From: Dyadobacter diqingensis
GTDB taxonomy: Bacteria; Bacteroidota; Bacteroidia; Cytophagales; Spirosomataceae
DNA length: 64,000 nt
Direction of reading: 5' to 3'
NCBI RefSeq assembly: GCF_024220585.1
Contig: NZ_JAMXKF010000010.1
Coordinates: 62,359 to 126,358 of the forward strand
Each line of letters starts with the position of its first letter. Position 1 is the stretch's first letter. The translations under genes and the position numbers were made by a program. The notes beneath the pieces are model-generated. The model saw only the letters and a program-made list of their open reading frames with translations, was not told the DNA's origin and did not search any database. Shown here piece after piece: positions 25,705 to 34,492 of this stretch.

Positions 25705-28647
25705 TTAAAACTCGAAGGCCAATGATAGCCATAAGCTTCTTGGAAGCAAGGCTCTTCCTGGCATCATTGTGCCTTTTTCAACAGCGGAGAAATTGCGGAA
25801 CTGGTCACCGCGCACATCACCCTCTGTCAATACTCTTGCATTGAGCAGGTTATCTACCCAAAATCTTGCATTCAGATTTTTAGTGAAACTGTAACCCACG
25901 CCGCCTTTCATCAAAGCATAGGCAGGTAATTTGTAGCTGTTACTTGGAGCTGTGAACCGGCTGCCGATATAACTTCCTGCCAGATAAATGTTGAATTTCT
26001 TGTAATCATACGTTGCTGACAGCTCGGTATTCAGTACAGGAACGCGTTCTGTTCTTTTTCCTGTAAAACTGTACGTCGTATCTCCCAGAATCGCCACGAT
26101 CGCCGAGTTTGTATTGGTACTTGCAGAATAATCCGTGTATTTCGAATCTTGAACTGTACCCGTTAAACGTAAGTTCAGTGACTTAGTGACTTTGTAAGAT
26201 GCTTCAAATTCTGCACTGTACGTTCTTGTTGATCCAAATGCCAGCAAGACCTGATTTCCCGACGAAACCGTTGGTACGGTGATGGACAAAGAAACGTTTT
26301 TGATAGCCGAATAACTGGCTGATGCAAAAAGTGAGAAATCGTTTTTAGCATATTTAAAACCAATTTCACCTAAGTAAACCGGACGTTTCTTGATTTTCTC
26401 GGGATTATAAGCCGTAGCGTTGTAATCGGCGATATTGGGTGCGTTGTAAGCTCTTGTTGCTCTGGCGAACAAAGCTGCTGCATTATTGATTTTATAGTTC
26501 AAACCCGCTGTCGCTGCCCAGTTTGTCACGTTTTCAGAATATTTGGTATAGTCAGCAATCACCAAAGTCGAAGCTTTTGTGTAATCTGGTGTACCGTCGG
26601 TTTTGTATGCGTAAAAAGGTCTTTTCCCATCCACATTCTGGTTGTCGATGCGGGCACCCAAATCCAGTCGCCAGTTTGCATTCAGCGTAATTTCGTCCGA
26701 AGCATATGCAGATAATGTTCTGGAATCACCGATTACTGTTGCCAGTGTCAGCGGCGTGATTTGCGCAGCCGTTGGCGAAGTAATAAGTCTTCTCGGTTTT
26801 TCCTTGAATTCCTGCAAGTAAGAGAAGTTATAGTTCGGTCCGTCGTTACGGTTGTACTGGTGAATTCCTGCGCCAATTAAAAGACTGTGATTGCCATAAG
26901 TCTTTTTAAGATCGAGGTAATTCACAATCTGAATATCCTTCAATTTTTGCGTCACACCTGTCACATTCACAAGTCTGTCACCGGCTTTCAAGGAAGCTGC
27001 AGTGCCATCCAGGTAGTAATATTGCGTTGTGCCATTGTAGGCTACATTACTGGCAGGAATCCCGGCCGTTACGTTCATGTTGGTGTGCTGGTAACGGAAG
27101 TTGTTATTGATTTCCCAGCCTTGATCTGTCGTATAATTAAACTGAAAACCGCCGGCTCCATGTTTGGTATGTATACCGTCAGACATATCGTAATTTCTAG
27201 TCACGCCGTCTGCCGCAGTGTAGCTGAATTTCGTATCAATCGTTGCCAGAGACTGGCTTACCATATCAAAAGAACTCGTTTTCGTAGGTTTTCCGGTGCC
27301 GTCGTATGGGTAAAAACTTGTCAGCATCCATTGCACCTTATCGTTCAGGTATTTTCCGTAGACACGTACAAATCCTTTCTGATTTTTAAAGTTGTAAGTC
27401 ATGTTACCTTTCAACTGTCCACCCTGATTGGCCGTATAACCTGGTGAAACAATTCCTTTATCCGTACGGTAAAAACCACCGATGTTGTAACGGATATTGC
27501 TGTTTACTTTTCCGCCTACGTTACCATCCAGACGGTAAAGTCCTTGTGATAAACCCGTTGTAGCTTTAAACTTACCATATGTTTTTTCAGCGCCGGTGTA
27601 GCTCAGGTTATTGATTACGGCACCAGGCGTATTGGCCATCACGATCGACGCGTTGCCACCTCTTACCGCTTCAATGTTTCTGATCGTAAGATCCGTTTTA
27701 TAATATTGGTCAACGGAAGGAAGTGAATTATAACCAGTAGGTAAAACCGGCAATCCGTCCTCCATGATACCCAGGAAAATATAACCTCCCTGCTGCGGAA
27801 AACCACGTACCCATACGTTACCAGGGCCGTCGCCACCTGTACTTTCAACCGTTAATCCGGGAATTGCTTTAAGTAGATCTGTGCTATTTAATGGTGCTCT
27901 GGTTTGAATGTCCTTATTATTGATCGTGGTGATGGCCACACTACTTTCGATTTTCTTTTTCGGGTTTCCGCCTGTCACCACAATTTCCTGCAATTGAAGA
28001 ATATCGTCTTTTAGATCGATATCAATCTGCAAATCGCCGCCGATCACCTGAATTTCTTTTTTTACAGCTGTGAAACCGATGCTGCTTACGGAAAGCGTAT
28101 AAGTGCCTTCGGGAATGTCAACAAAAGAGAAAGCACCGTTCATATCCGTCACTACGCCATTGCTTTTATAGTTCAACAGCACGGTCACGCCACCCAGTGT
28201 TTCTCCTTTACTGTCCTTTATTTTACCAGAAACCGTATAGTTTGGCGCCTTACTTTTTATCCCGTTCAGAGATTGCGCCCCTTCCTTTGACGTGCGGCTG
28301 ATGATGATCAGGTTATCAGTCACACGGTAAGTAAGTTCAAGTGGTTTCAGGGCTTCGTCCAATACTTTGTACAAAGGCTGTTGATTAACTTTCAGATTTA
28401 TTTTACGATCTCCTCTGATGATTTTTGTACTGAATACAAATTTTCCGTTGATCTGTTTTTCAATACTTTGTAATATATTTTCAACCTCTTTGTTTTCGGC
28501 ATTAAGGCTGATTTTTCTGCTTAATAATGTCTGGGCGTTTCCTTCCGTCGCATTGGCGTTACCCAAAGCCCATATGGCAATTATTAACTGATAGAGCGAG
28601 ATACGCATGGCTCTTAGAATTACTTGAAAATTACACGCTTCTTTCAT
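25705..28647 (-). CDS. STN-domain TonB-dependent receptor (FecA-like signalling receptor)
   Basis: About 980 residues from the ATG at 28647 (MKEACNFQVILRAMRIS...). After the signal region comes an STN domain (about residues 40-115, LNAENKEVENILQSIEKQ...), then a carboxypeptidase-like domain (YTVSGKIKDSKGETLGG), a plug (IKAIPGLTVESTGGDGPGNVW-type region) and a barrel ending WLSLAFEF. The STN domain is what such receptors use to signal through FecR to an ECF sigma factor, and both genes lie directly upstream. No SusD gene follows; instead come a sugar dehydrogenase and an isomerase gene. The substrate may be a siderophore or a small glycoside. Confidence 0.92.
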   Translation of the reverse strand: MKEACNFQVILRAMRISLYQLIIAIWALGNANATEGNAQTLLSRKISLNAENKEVENILQSIEKQINGKFVFSTKIIRGDRKINLKVNQQPLYKVLDEALKPLELTYRVTDNLIIISRTSKEGAQSLNGIKSKAPNYTVSGKIKDSKGETLGGVTVLLNYKSNGVVTDMNGAFSFVDIPEGTYTLSVSSIGFTAVKKEIQVIGGDLQIDIDLKDDILQLQEIVVTGGNPKKKIESSVAITTINNKDIQTRAPLNSTDLLKAIPGLTVESTGGDGPGNVWVRGFPQQGGYIFLGIMEDGLPVLPTGYNSLPSVDQYYKTDLTIRNIEAVRGGNASIVMANTPGAVINNLSYTGAEKTYGKFKATTGLSQGLYRLDGNVGGKVNSNIRYNIGGFYRTDKGIVSPGYTANQGGQLKGNMTYNFKNQKGFVRVYGKYLNDKVQWMLTSFYPYDGTGKPTKTSSFDMVSQSLATIDTKFSYTAADGVTRNYDMSDGIHTKHGAGGFQFNYTTDQGWEINNNFRYQHTNMNVTAGIPASNVAYNGTTQYYYLDGTAASLKAGDRLVNVTGVTQKLKDIQIVNYLDLKKTYGNHSLLIGAGIHQYNRNDGPNYNFSYLQEFKEKPRRLITSPTAAQITPLTLATVIGDSRTLSAYASDEITLNANWRLDLGARIDNQNVDGKRPFYAYKTDGTPDYTKASTLVIADYTKYSENVTNWAATAGLNYKINNAAALFARATRAYNAPNIADYNATAYNPEKIKKRPVYLGEIGFKYAKNDFSLFASASYSAIKNVSLSITVPTVSSGNQVLLAFGSTRTYSAEFEASYKVTKSLNLRLTGTVQDSKYTDYSASTNTNSAIVAILGDTTYSFTGKRTERVPVLNTELSATYDYKKFNIYLAGSYIGSRFTAPSNSYKLPAYALMKGGVGYSFTKNLNARFWVDNLLNARVLTEGDVRGDQFRNFSAVEKGTMMPGRALLPRSLWLSLAFEF

Positions 28648-28847
28648 ACATTTGAATGTTTTATTGAGGTTAGATTTGGTAAAACGGTCCCCTGCATCCT
28701 TTTTGCGAAGGATGTCTTGTTGGTTCCGAAAGCAACTTGGGGGATTCATGAGGGTCGGAGATGTTGGTAGCATCATCCGACTCTTTTTTTTAACTGTATT
28801 TTGTTTTTTACATAAATGTTGAGATAGGGTTAAAAGAATTTTTTAGC

Positions 28848-29972
28848 TTAATTTTTGCAACCTTTACTATATACGATGATCTGTCCGTCCAGCATTTCAT
28901 AGCGGGCTTCGATCACTTCGCAGATTATATCAAGCTTTTGAAACAGCGACTGGCGGGTCAGTGAAGCCGTTACCGGGCAGCCGCGGAGAAGGTCTTTGTC
29001 GAAAATAATATCTACCTGATAAGCATCTTCCAGATCACCCAAAACCTGGGAAGCCGGTGCATTTACAAAATCAAAAGTGGCAGCATCATCACCATCAACC
29101 ACCTCAGGAGTATCACGGATGGTTTTTGACATATTCGTTGTTTCCCGTTCGTAAACCATCTTTTGATTCGCGGTAAGGACCATACCTTTGGATTTAAGTA
29201 CTTTCTGGTCTTTGGTCTCGGTAAAATCTTTTTGCCTGAACACCGAAACTTTACCCTCCTTCACTTCAACGGTCGTTTTTAAAGCCGCGTCTTTGGCATT
29301 GATTGTAAAACTTGTTCCCAAAACTTTGGTAACCAATTCATTGGCATACACCAGAAACGGCCTTTTAGGATCTTTGGAAACTTCAAAAGACGCCTCGCCC
29401 GATAGATAGACTTCACGCTTTTCAACGAGAAATTTTTCAGGAAAACTGATCTTCGAATGGGGAAACATTGTCACCTTACTGCCATCCGACAGGGTAATGA
29501 CCTTATTCGTTTTTGTTTCGTTTTCTTCTTCGTGTAATGGTTTCCCGGCTGTAAGTCTTTCGTAATTGCTGTCGCTGATACGGTAACGCTGATAAACCCA
29601 GCCCAGACTCAACATCATCACAACGGTTGCCGCCGCCCAGAAAACGGAGCTTCTGCTGAAAATATTCCACGTTGAGGTAAGGCTTTTCGTTTCGGAAACT
29701 GCTGTGAACGCCGTTTCTTTTTCATTGCGGACCTTACTTAACAACTCCTGAATTTCGAAATCGATTTCACTTTCGTCAAGGTGTGTTTCGTAATGTACGT
29801 AAACACTTTCCAGCAATGCCTGCGCCCGTGCAATCTCCTGCGCCTGGGCAGGGTTATGGATCAGGTAGTTTTCCCAGAAAGTATTGTCGGCATCACGTTT
29901 GTATCGCACCCAATTTTGAAACCGGGCGTCTAATACAAAATCTTCAAGGCTATATTCTTGGTATTGATTCAT
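28848..29972 (-). CDS. FecR-type anti-sigma factor
   Basis: A 374-residue single-pass membrane protein. The N-terminal cytoplasmic part (about 1-105) opens with the family pattern LEDFVLDARFQNWVRY. One membrane helix lies near residues 108-126 (SVFWAAATVVMMLSLGWVY). The periplasmic FecR domain follows (ITLSDGSKVTMFPHSKISFP...EVYLSGEASFEV), ending with a DUF4974-like segment (PASQVLGDLEDAYQVDIIF). It should hold the sigma factor at 30083-30643 inactive until the STN receptor downstream is loaded. The order sigma, anti-sigma, receptor is conserved in Bacteroidota. Confidence 0.92.
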   Translation of the reverse strand: MNQYQEYSLEDFVLDARFQNWVRYKRDADNTFWENYLIHNPAQAQEIARAQALLESVYVHYETHLDESEIDFEIQELLSKVRNEKETAFTAVSETKSLTSTWNIFSRSSVFWAAATVVMMLSLGWVYQRYRISDSNYERLTAGKPLHEEENETKTNKVITLSDGSKVTMFPHSKISFPEKFLVEKREVYLSGEASFEVSKDPKRPFLVYANELVTKVLGTSFTINAKDAALKTTVEVKEGKVSVFRQKDFTETKDQKVLKSKGMVLTANQKMVYERETTNMSKTIRDTPEVVDGDDAATFDFVNAPASQVLGDLEDAYQVDIIFDKDLLRGCPVTASLTRQSLFQKLDIICEVIEARYEMLDGQIIVYSKGCKN

Positions 29973-30082
29973 GTTATTATTGGCTTCTACTTATACATAG
30001 GCAGCGGCTAACATGAAATAATCAAAATATTTCACTTTTTTTTGAAAAAACTTCAAAAAGACGTTTTTCGATGAGCAACGGG

Positions 30083-30643
30083 CTATAATTTGTCTTTCAG
30101 TTCCTGAATCGTGCGGTACAATAAATTGGCAACAGACTGTTTGGAGATGGACATAACCTGTGCAATCGATTCGTTGTCGAGGTTTTCGAAAAAGCGGAGA
30201 TAAATAATTTCCTGCTGGCGTTTGGTCAGCAGGTTAATCTGCTGGTTCAGCATTTTCAGCATCGCTTCATTCGTTTCAATTTCGATAATCTGCTGTTCAA
30301 TGGAGTTTTCACCAAGATTTTCAGATTCAAAATCCATATCGTCTTCATCCGAAAGCCATGGTTGTTTCAGGCTTTCGCGGTGAATTTTCCTGCGTAATGA
30401 TTTCAGAAGATAAAATTTCACAAAACCTGTGTCGCCGATCGTTTCTCTTTTTGCCCATAATTCGAGAAACAAATCCTGAATGCAATCCTTGACAAATTCA
30501 CGGTCTCTGGAAAATTTGACGCCATAGCTAAACAGACTGCGGTAGTACTGTCGTGCGATTTTTCCAAAGGCGATATCATCCCCTGCACGAAAAGCATTCC
30601 ATAGTTCAGATTCGTCTGTATTTGGTTCAGTAGGGCTGGGCAT
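30083..30643 (-). CDS. ECF RNA polymerase sigma-70 factor
   Basis: A 186-residue ECF sigma factor. Region 2 spans about residues 12-75 (FGKIARQYYRSLFSYGVKF, then DCIQDLFLELWAKRETIG) and region 4 about 130-180 (LTKRQQEIIYLRFFENLDNESIAQVM...VANLLYRTIQELK). It begins the minus-strand unit with FecR 110 bases downstream and the STN receptor after that, so it probably activates the receptor and enzyme genes that follow. The divergent gap 30644-30915 (272 bases) holds no gene and carries a probable plus-strand -7 box. Confidence 0.93.
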   Translation of the reverse strand: MPSPTEPNTDESELWNAFRAGDDIAFGKIARQYYRSLFSYGVKFSRDREFVKDCIQDLFLELWAKRETIGDTGFVKFYLLKSLRRKIHRESLKQPWLSDEDDMDFESENLGENSIEQQIIEIETNEAMLKMLNQQINLLTKRQQEIIYLRFFENLDNESIAQVMSISKQSVANLLYRTIQELKDKL

Positions 30644-30862
30644 TTAAATTCTTGAGAGCGATGCGAGTTCGATAAAAGGGATGCAATCCTGCGATTTTTT
30701 ATATAAAACTACAATATTATTTTATCTTATTCTGATATACACCGCTCATTTGCCGGTGTAGCTATTGATTTTTGCGGTAAACAATTTTGTATAAATCGTC
30801 TTTTACCATACGAAGAATTGCAAATAACATAGTTTGGAAAGCGGTTGTGAAGGTTTCTTGCC

Positions 30863-30870
30863 TATATTTG
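30863..30870 (+). promoter_or_regulatory. Putative -7 box of the copper locus (TATATTTG)
   Basis: An exact TAnnTTTG match 45 bases before the first gene of the MbnP/MbnH locus. The nearest TTG (30845-30847) is only 15 bases away, shorter than the usual spacing. Confidence 0.5.
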
Positions 30871-30915
30871 TAACCTCTGAAAAAAGGTAAAGATTCTTAT
30901 CTCGCTGATTAACAA

Positions 30916-31308
30916 TTGAAAAATCCCAAAAAACAATGGATTGCGTTAAGCTTGCTTACGCTGATGCTTGTAAAAGCGTGGGTGCTTCCGTTGTTATATC
31001 TGGATTTTGAGATCCGCCGCGACTACATTATTGCCAATTTGTGCGTAAACCGCGACAAGCCGATGATGCATTGCGACGGGAAGTGTTATCTCGCCAAACG
31101 CATTGCCGAGGCTAAGGAAAAAGAAGCACGTCAGGCTGAGAACGACTATTTATCTCATCTTTTGTATCAGGTAATGGATAACAGTCAGGCTGTTTATTCA
31201 GCACCGCCGGTCGCTTTTGCAGTGCGGATGCCCGTCAATTATCAATACAAATCTCCTTTTGCTGCACGTAATGCTGTGGCCGATATTTTTCATCCGCCTC
31301 TGGTTTAA
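30916..31308 (+). CDS. Small membrane protein with CxGKCYLA motif, copy 1
   Basis: A 130-residue protein starting at TTG 30916 (no ATG precedes the hydrophobic helix at about residues 8-27). After the helix comes RRDYIIANLCVNRDKPMMHCDGKCYLAKRI split as RDYIIANLC, then HCDGKCYLAK near residues 52-61, a charged coiled-coil-like stretch and an unstructured tail. The three cysteines (LC, CDGKC) are shared with the paralogue at 36506-36883, where the tail is not conserved. Sitting beside MbnP/MbnH genes, it is a candidate metal or thiol-redox carrier facing the periplasm. I know no characterised family with this motif. Confidence 0.78.
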   Translation: MKNPKKQWIALSLLTLMLVKAWVLPLLYLDFEIRRDYIIANLCVNRDKPMMHCDGKCYLAKRIAEAKEKEARQAENDYLSHLLYQVMDNSQAVYSAPPVAFAVRMPVNYQYKSPFAARNAVADIFHPPLV

Positions 31309-31445
31309 CTGATTTCTTTTAAGGGTATTTACGACTTTCATTTTGCCAAAAGGCAGACTGATTGCATGAATTTTTCCGTTTGAACCGAACGGGAAAAGGG
31401 ATTCGTATTTACCTGTTTTTGAATTTTCAGTTTAAACAAGATTGT

Positions 31446-32273
31446 ATGAAACCAGGCTTTTCAATTTTATATATTTTTATTTTCCTCTCTGCACTGTTGT
31501 TCTCCTGCGGCTCCGACGAGCCCAAACCAACCGATGGAAACGGCCGAGGTGATATCGTTTTTTATTTTGATAACACGGTTGGTAACGAGCTTCTTGCGCT
31601 TAACAACACGAATTATAAAAATGCCAGCGGAGAGAGTTTTCGTGTTTCGGCGCTGAGTTATTATGTTTCCAATTTCAAATTGCTTCGCAGGGATGGAAGC
31701 CAGTATGTGATTCCGCAGGATTCGAGCTATTTTTTGGTCAATGCCGCTGATAAAGAAAGTTATGAAGTAAGGCTGGAAAATGTACCCGTCGGGGATTATT
31801 CAGGCGTTACTTTTATGCTGGGCGTGGACAGTGCCAGAACCGTAGCTGCGGCGTCAAAACGGACAGGTGTACTGGATACCGGGGCTGGAAAAGCAGGTGC
31901 GGCGATGTATTCAGATGCCAACGAAGGCTACACTTTCTTAAAGCTGGAAGGGACGTCTGCGGCAGCGCCTGCTGCGAACGGCAACAAATTTGCATATCAG
32001 ATCAAAGGTTTTGGCGGATTGACAACGAAAACAGCCAATAACATCAAAACGATAAGCGTTCCTTTTACCGGAACCACAGCGACTGTCACGACAAGCAAGT
32101 CGCCGGAGGCACATTTACTTATCAACATTCTGAAAATATTTGATGGCATCACGAAAGTCAGCATAGCCGGTTTGCCGCAGGCGACAACCCCTGAACTGAC
32201 TGCTCCGCTGGCCAACAATTATACAACGATGTTCAGTCTGGATCACATCCATCCTACGTCCAGTGCTCATTGA
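31446..32273 (+). CDS. MbnP-family lipoprotein 1 (no tryptophan)
   Basis: A 275-residue lipoprotein (lipobox LLFSC, Cys21) of the MbnP family. It has IVFYFDNTVGNELLAL near residue 37, SYYVSNFKLL near 71, a VIPQDSSYFL strand, and FMLGVDSARTV near 123. In the characterised methanobactin system, MbnP binds copper after its partner MbnH converts a Trp to kynurenine. The two sister proteins here have a WxW in MYWAW or AWMW, but this copy reads MYSDA at residues 154-158 and has no Trp anywhere. It ends in a His-rich tail (DHIHPTSSAH). The di-haem partner gene starts 18 bases downstream. Confidence 0.85.
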   Translation: MKPGFSILYIFIFLSALLFSCGSDEPKPTDGNGRGDIVFYFDNTVGNELLALNNTNYKNASGESFRVSALSYYVSNFKLLRRDGSQYVIPQDSSYFLVNAADKESYEVRLENVPVGDYSGVTFMLGVDSARTVAAASKRTGVLDTGAGKAGAAMYSDANEGYTFLKLEGTSAAAPAANGNKFAYQIKGFGGLTTKTANNIKTISVPFTGTTATVTTSKSPEAHLLINILKIFDGITKVSIAGLPQATTPELTAPLANNYTTMFSLDHIHPTSSAH

Positions 32274-32291
32274 TGATAACCGTGAAAAACA

Positions 32292-33431
32292 GTGAAATCA
32301 ATTAAGAAAATATTGGAGCAAAAACGACTGATAAGACCTGTTCTGGTCTTGTTGATTGGTGTGATGTGGATAGGCGTCATGCTGGGTGCATGCAAACCGG
32401 AAGAAAATAACCAGGAGCCGGAACCGTCCGGACCAACACCGCTGGCATGGAAAAAGCCGGCAAATTTCCCGGATCCCGTTTACAACCTGACCAAGAATCC
32501 ATTGACCGAAGAAGGCGTAGAATTGGGTAAGTTTCTTTTTTACGACGGCATCCTTTCCAGCAACCAGATCATCGGATGCGGAACCTGTCATCAGCAGCAG
32601 TCTGCTTTTACGCATCATGGACATGAATTAAGTCACGGCGTCAACGACCAGCTTGGAAGACGCAACTCGCCTTCGATTCAAAACATGGCCTGGAACCCGG
32701 CTTTCTTTTGGGATGGCGGCGTGTTTGATATGGATTTTGTCCCTTTCAACCCGATCGAAAACCCGGTAGAAATGGGCGAAACCGTAAACCATGTGCTTGA
32801 AAAACTGCGGAACACGCCTGATAAATCGGCAAAGGTGCAGGTAGATTATCCTAAAATGTTCAAGGCTGCATTTGGTACACCGGAGATCACCACGGAACGA
32901 ATGATGAAGGCTTTGTCGCAGTTTATGACCACCATGGTTTCGGCCGAATCGCGTTACGACAAGTTTGCCCTGGGTGATGTTACAGCGCTTTCAACGGAAG
33001 AAAAAGAAGGGCTAAAACTGTTCCGGCAAAATTGCGGATCGTGTCATGAAGGTGAGCTGTTTACCAATTTCAGTTTCAGAAATAATGGTTTGGCGCCTTT
33101 AAAGGCCAACGATCAGGGACGTTATGAAGTGACAAAAAGCGAAGCGGATAAGTACAAATTCAAAGTGCCGAGTCTTCGGAATATCAGTTTCACAGCGCCC
33201 TACATGCACGACGGCCGTTACAAAACGTTGGGTGAGGTCATGGAACATTACACCGATAAGGTAATAAATTCCGAAACACTGGATCCATTGCTGAGGGCTG
33301 GCGGGAAGCCGGGACTTAATCTCAGCGAAACTGAAAAAGAGAGCATTATATCTTTTCTCAGAACACTGAGTGACGACAACTTTATAAAAAATAAATCCTT
33401 TTCCGATCCCGGAATTGGCAACGCATTATAA
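32292..33431 (+). CDS. MbnH-like di-haem peroxidase (MauG family) 1
   Basis: A 379-residue lipoprotein (GTG start at 32292; lipobox MLGAC, Cys34). It contains two c-type haem sites: CGTCH at 96-100, followed by an unusual HHGHELSHG stretch, and CGSCH at 248-252. The family block APYMHDGRYKTL is near residue 305. Family knowledge: MbnH forms a bis-Fe(IV) state and oxidises tryptophan on its MbnP partner. It is 18 bases behind MbnP 1 and closely similar to MbnH 2 in protein and DNA, for example around the first haem site. If it acts on MbnP 1, it cannot do so through Trp. Confidence 0.9.
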   Translation: MKSIKKILEQKRLIRPVLVLLIGVMWIGVMLGACKPEENNQEPEPSGPTPLAWKKPANFPDPVYNLTKNPLTEEGVELGKFLFYDGILSSNQIIGCGTCHQQQSAFTHHGHELSHGVNDQLGRRNSPSIQNMAWNPAFFWDGGVFDMDFVPFNPIENPVEMGETVNHVLEKLRNTPDKSAKVQVDYPKMFKAAFGTPEITTERMMKALSQFMTTMVSAESRYDKFALGDVTALSTEEKEGLKLFRQNCGSCHEGELFTNFSFRNNGLAPLKANDQGRYEVTKSEADKYKFKVPSLRNISFTAPYMHDGRYKTLGEVMEHYTDKVINSETLDPLLRAGGKPGLNLSETEKESIISFLRTLSDDNFIKNKSFSDPGIGNAL

Positions 33432-33441
33432 ATTTTTAACG

Positions 33442-34347
33442 ATGAAAATACGCAGCTTTTTAATGACCCTGCTTTTGGCACCGATTTTTTCGCAGGCCTG
33501 TGACATATGCGGGTGTGCAAACAGCGGATCCTACTTCGGGCTTATGCCGCAATCCAACAAGTCGGTTATTGGTATCCGTTACAACCATCTGAATTTCACG
33601 ACGCACCCTGCAAGCCAGGTTTTACGCACGGAAGAGAAATTTAACGTTACAGAACTTTATGCACGGTTCTTTCCGATAAAACGGGTGCAGATCATGGCGT
33701 TTTTGCCATATCGGATGGATCAGCAGATCACTACGTCCGGGACTAAAAAACAGAATGGTTTTGGCGACATGACCATCCTCGCCAATTACAACATTCTGAA
33801 TACGCTCATGGACCGGGAAAATTCTTCAAAATTTACGCATACGCTGATGGTCGGCGGTGGGATTAAACTTCCGACGGGCCGTTTCAAGTATGATGAAAAC
33901 GACGTTTTGCAGGTGGCCAACGCCAATTTTCAACCGGGTACAGGCAGTACAGATTTTATCCTGAACGCATTTTATACGGTGAATCTGGATCAGTGGGGAC
34001 TGGGTTTTAATGTTTCAAGAAAATTCAATACGACCAACTCGCAGGAGTATCATTTTGGAAATCAGTTGTACGGGACCATGGATTTGTACCGGTCTTTCAA
34101 AGTGGGGAAAATGACGCTGACACCAACCGTTGGCCTTTATGCGGAGCAATCCGCACGGGGGACAAAAAATGATGTGGTTTTGGATGAAACGGGTGGCAGG
34201 CAGTTAAACGGAACGGTAGGCTTGAATCTTTTCTCAAACCGCTGGACTCTCGGCATTAACGGCCAGAAACCCATTGCACAGAAAAGTAATTCGGGGCATG
34301 TGGTCGCGAAGGAAAGGATACTGGTACAGGTCGGCTTTCTTTTTTAG
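33442..34347 (+). CDS. Outer-membrane beta-barrel with N-terminal CDICGC motif
   Basis: About 301 residues from the ATG at 33442, eleven bases after MbnH 1. A signal peptide ends near residue 18 (ILSQA-type cleavage after IFSQA). The mature protein begins with CDICGCANSGSYFGLMP, a compact three-cysteine motif likely to bind metal in the periplasm. The rest is alternating beta-strands with turns (RYNHLNFTT, GFGDMTILANYNIL, GGGIKLPTGRFKY) and ends in the aromatic ILVQVGFLF, typical of an outer-membrane barrel. Proteins opening CDICGC are frequent beside copper or zinc genes in Bacteroidota but have no assigned function. A weak hairpin at 34350-34368 follows the stop. Confidence 0.78.
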   Translation: MKIRSFLMTLLLAPIFSQACDICGCANSGSYFGLMPQSNKSVIGIRYNHLNFTTHPASQVLRTEEKFNVTELYARFFPIKRVQIMAFLPYRMDQQITTSGTKKQNGFGDMTILANYNILNTLMDRENSSKFTHTLMVGGGIKLPTGRFKYDENDVLQVANANFQPGTGSTDFILNAFYTVNLDQWGLGFNVSRKFNTTNSQEYHFGNQLYGTMDLYRSFKVGKMTLTPTVGLYAEQSARGTKNDVVLDETGGRQLNGTVGLNLFSNRWTLGINGQKPIAQKSNSGHVVAKERILVQVGFLF

Positions 34348-34492
34348 AGATTTCAGAGCTCCTGAAATTTAATATACGACTTGGCTGCGGTGCTATATCA
34401 AAATCTGCTGTTTAGCCGTTTTTTGAAAGTAACCGTCCGTAAGTAAATGTCTGATTTTTTATAACAGAATCTTATTTAGTTTTATAAATAGT

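Noticed and set aside
26887..27447. A 186-codon plus-strand open frame
   Set aside because: Antisense to the STN receptor barrel.
17671..28647. Polysaccharide utilisation locus
   Set aside because: TonB receptors are present but no SusD-like lipoprotein or glycoside hydrolase genes accompany them.
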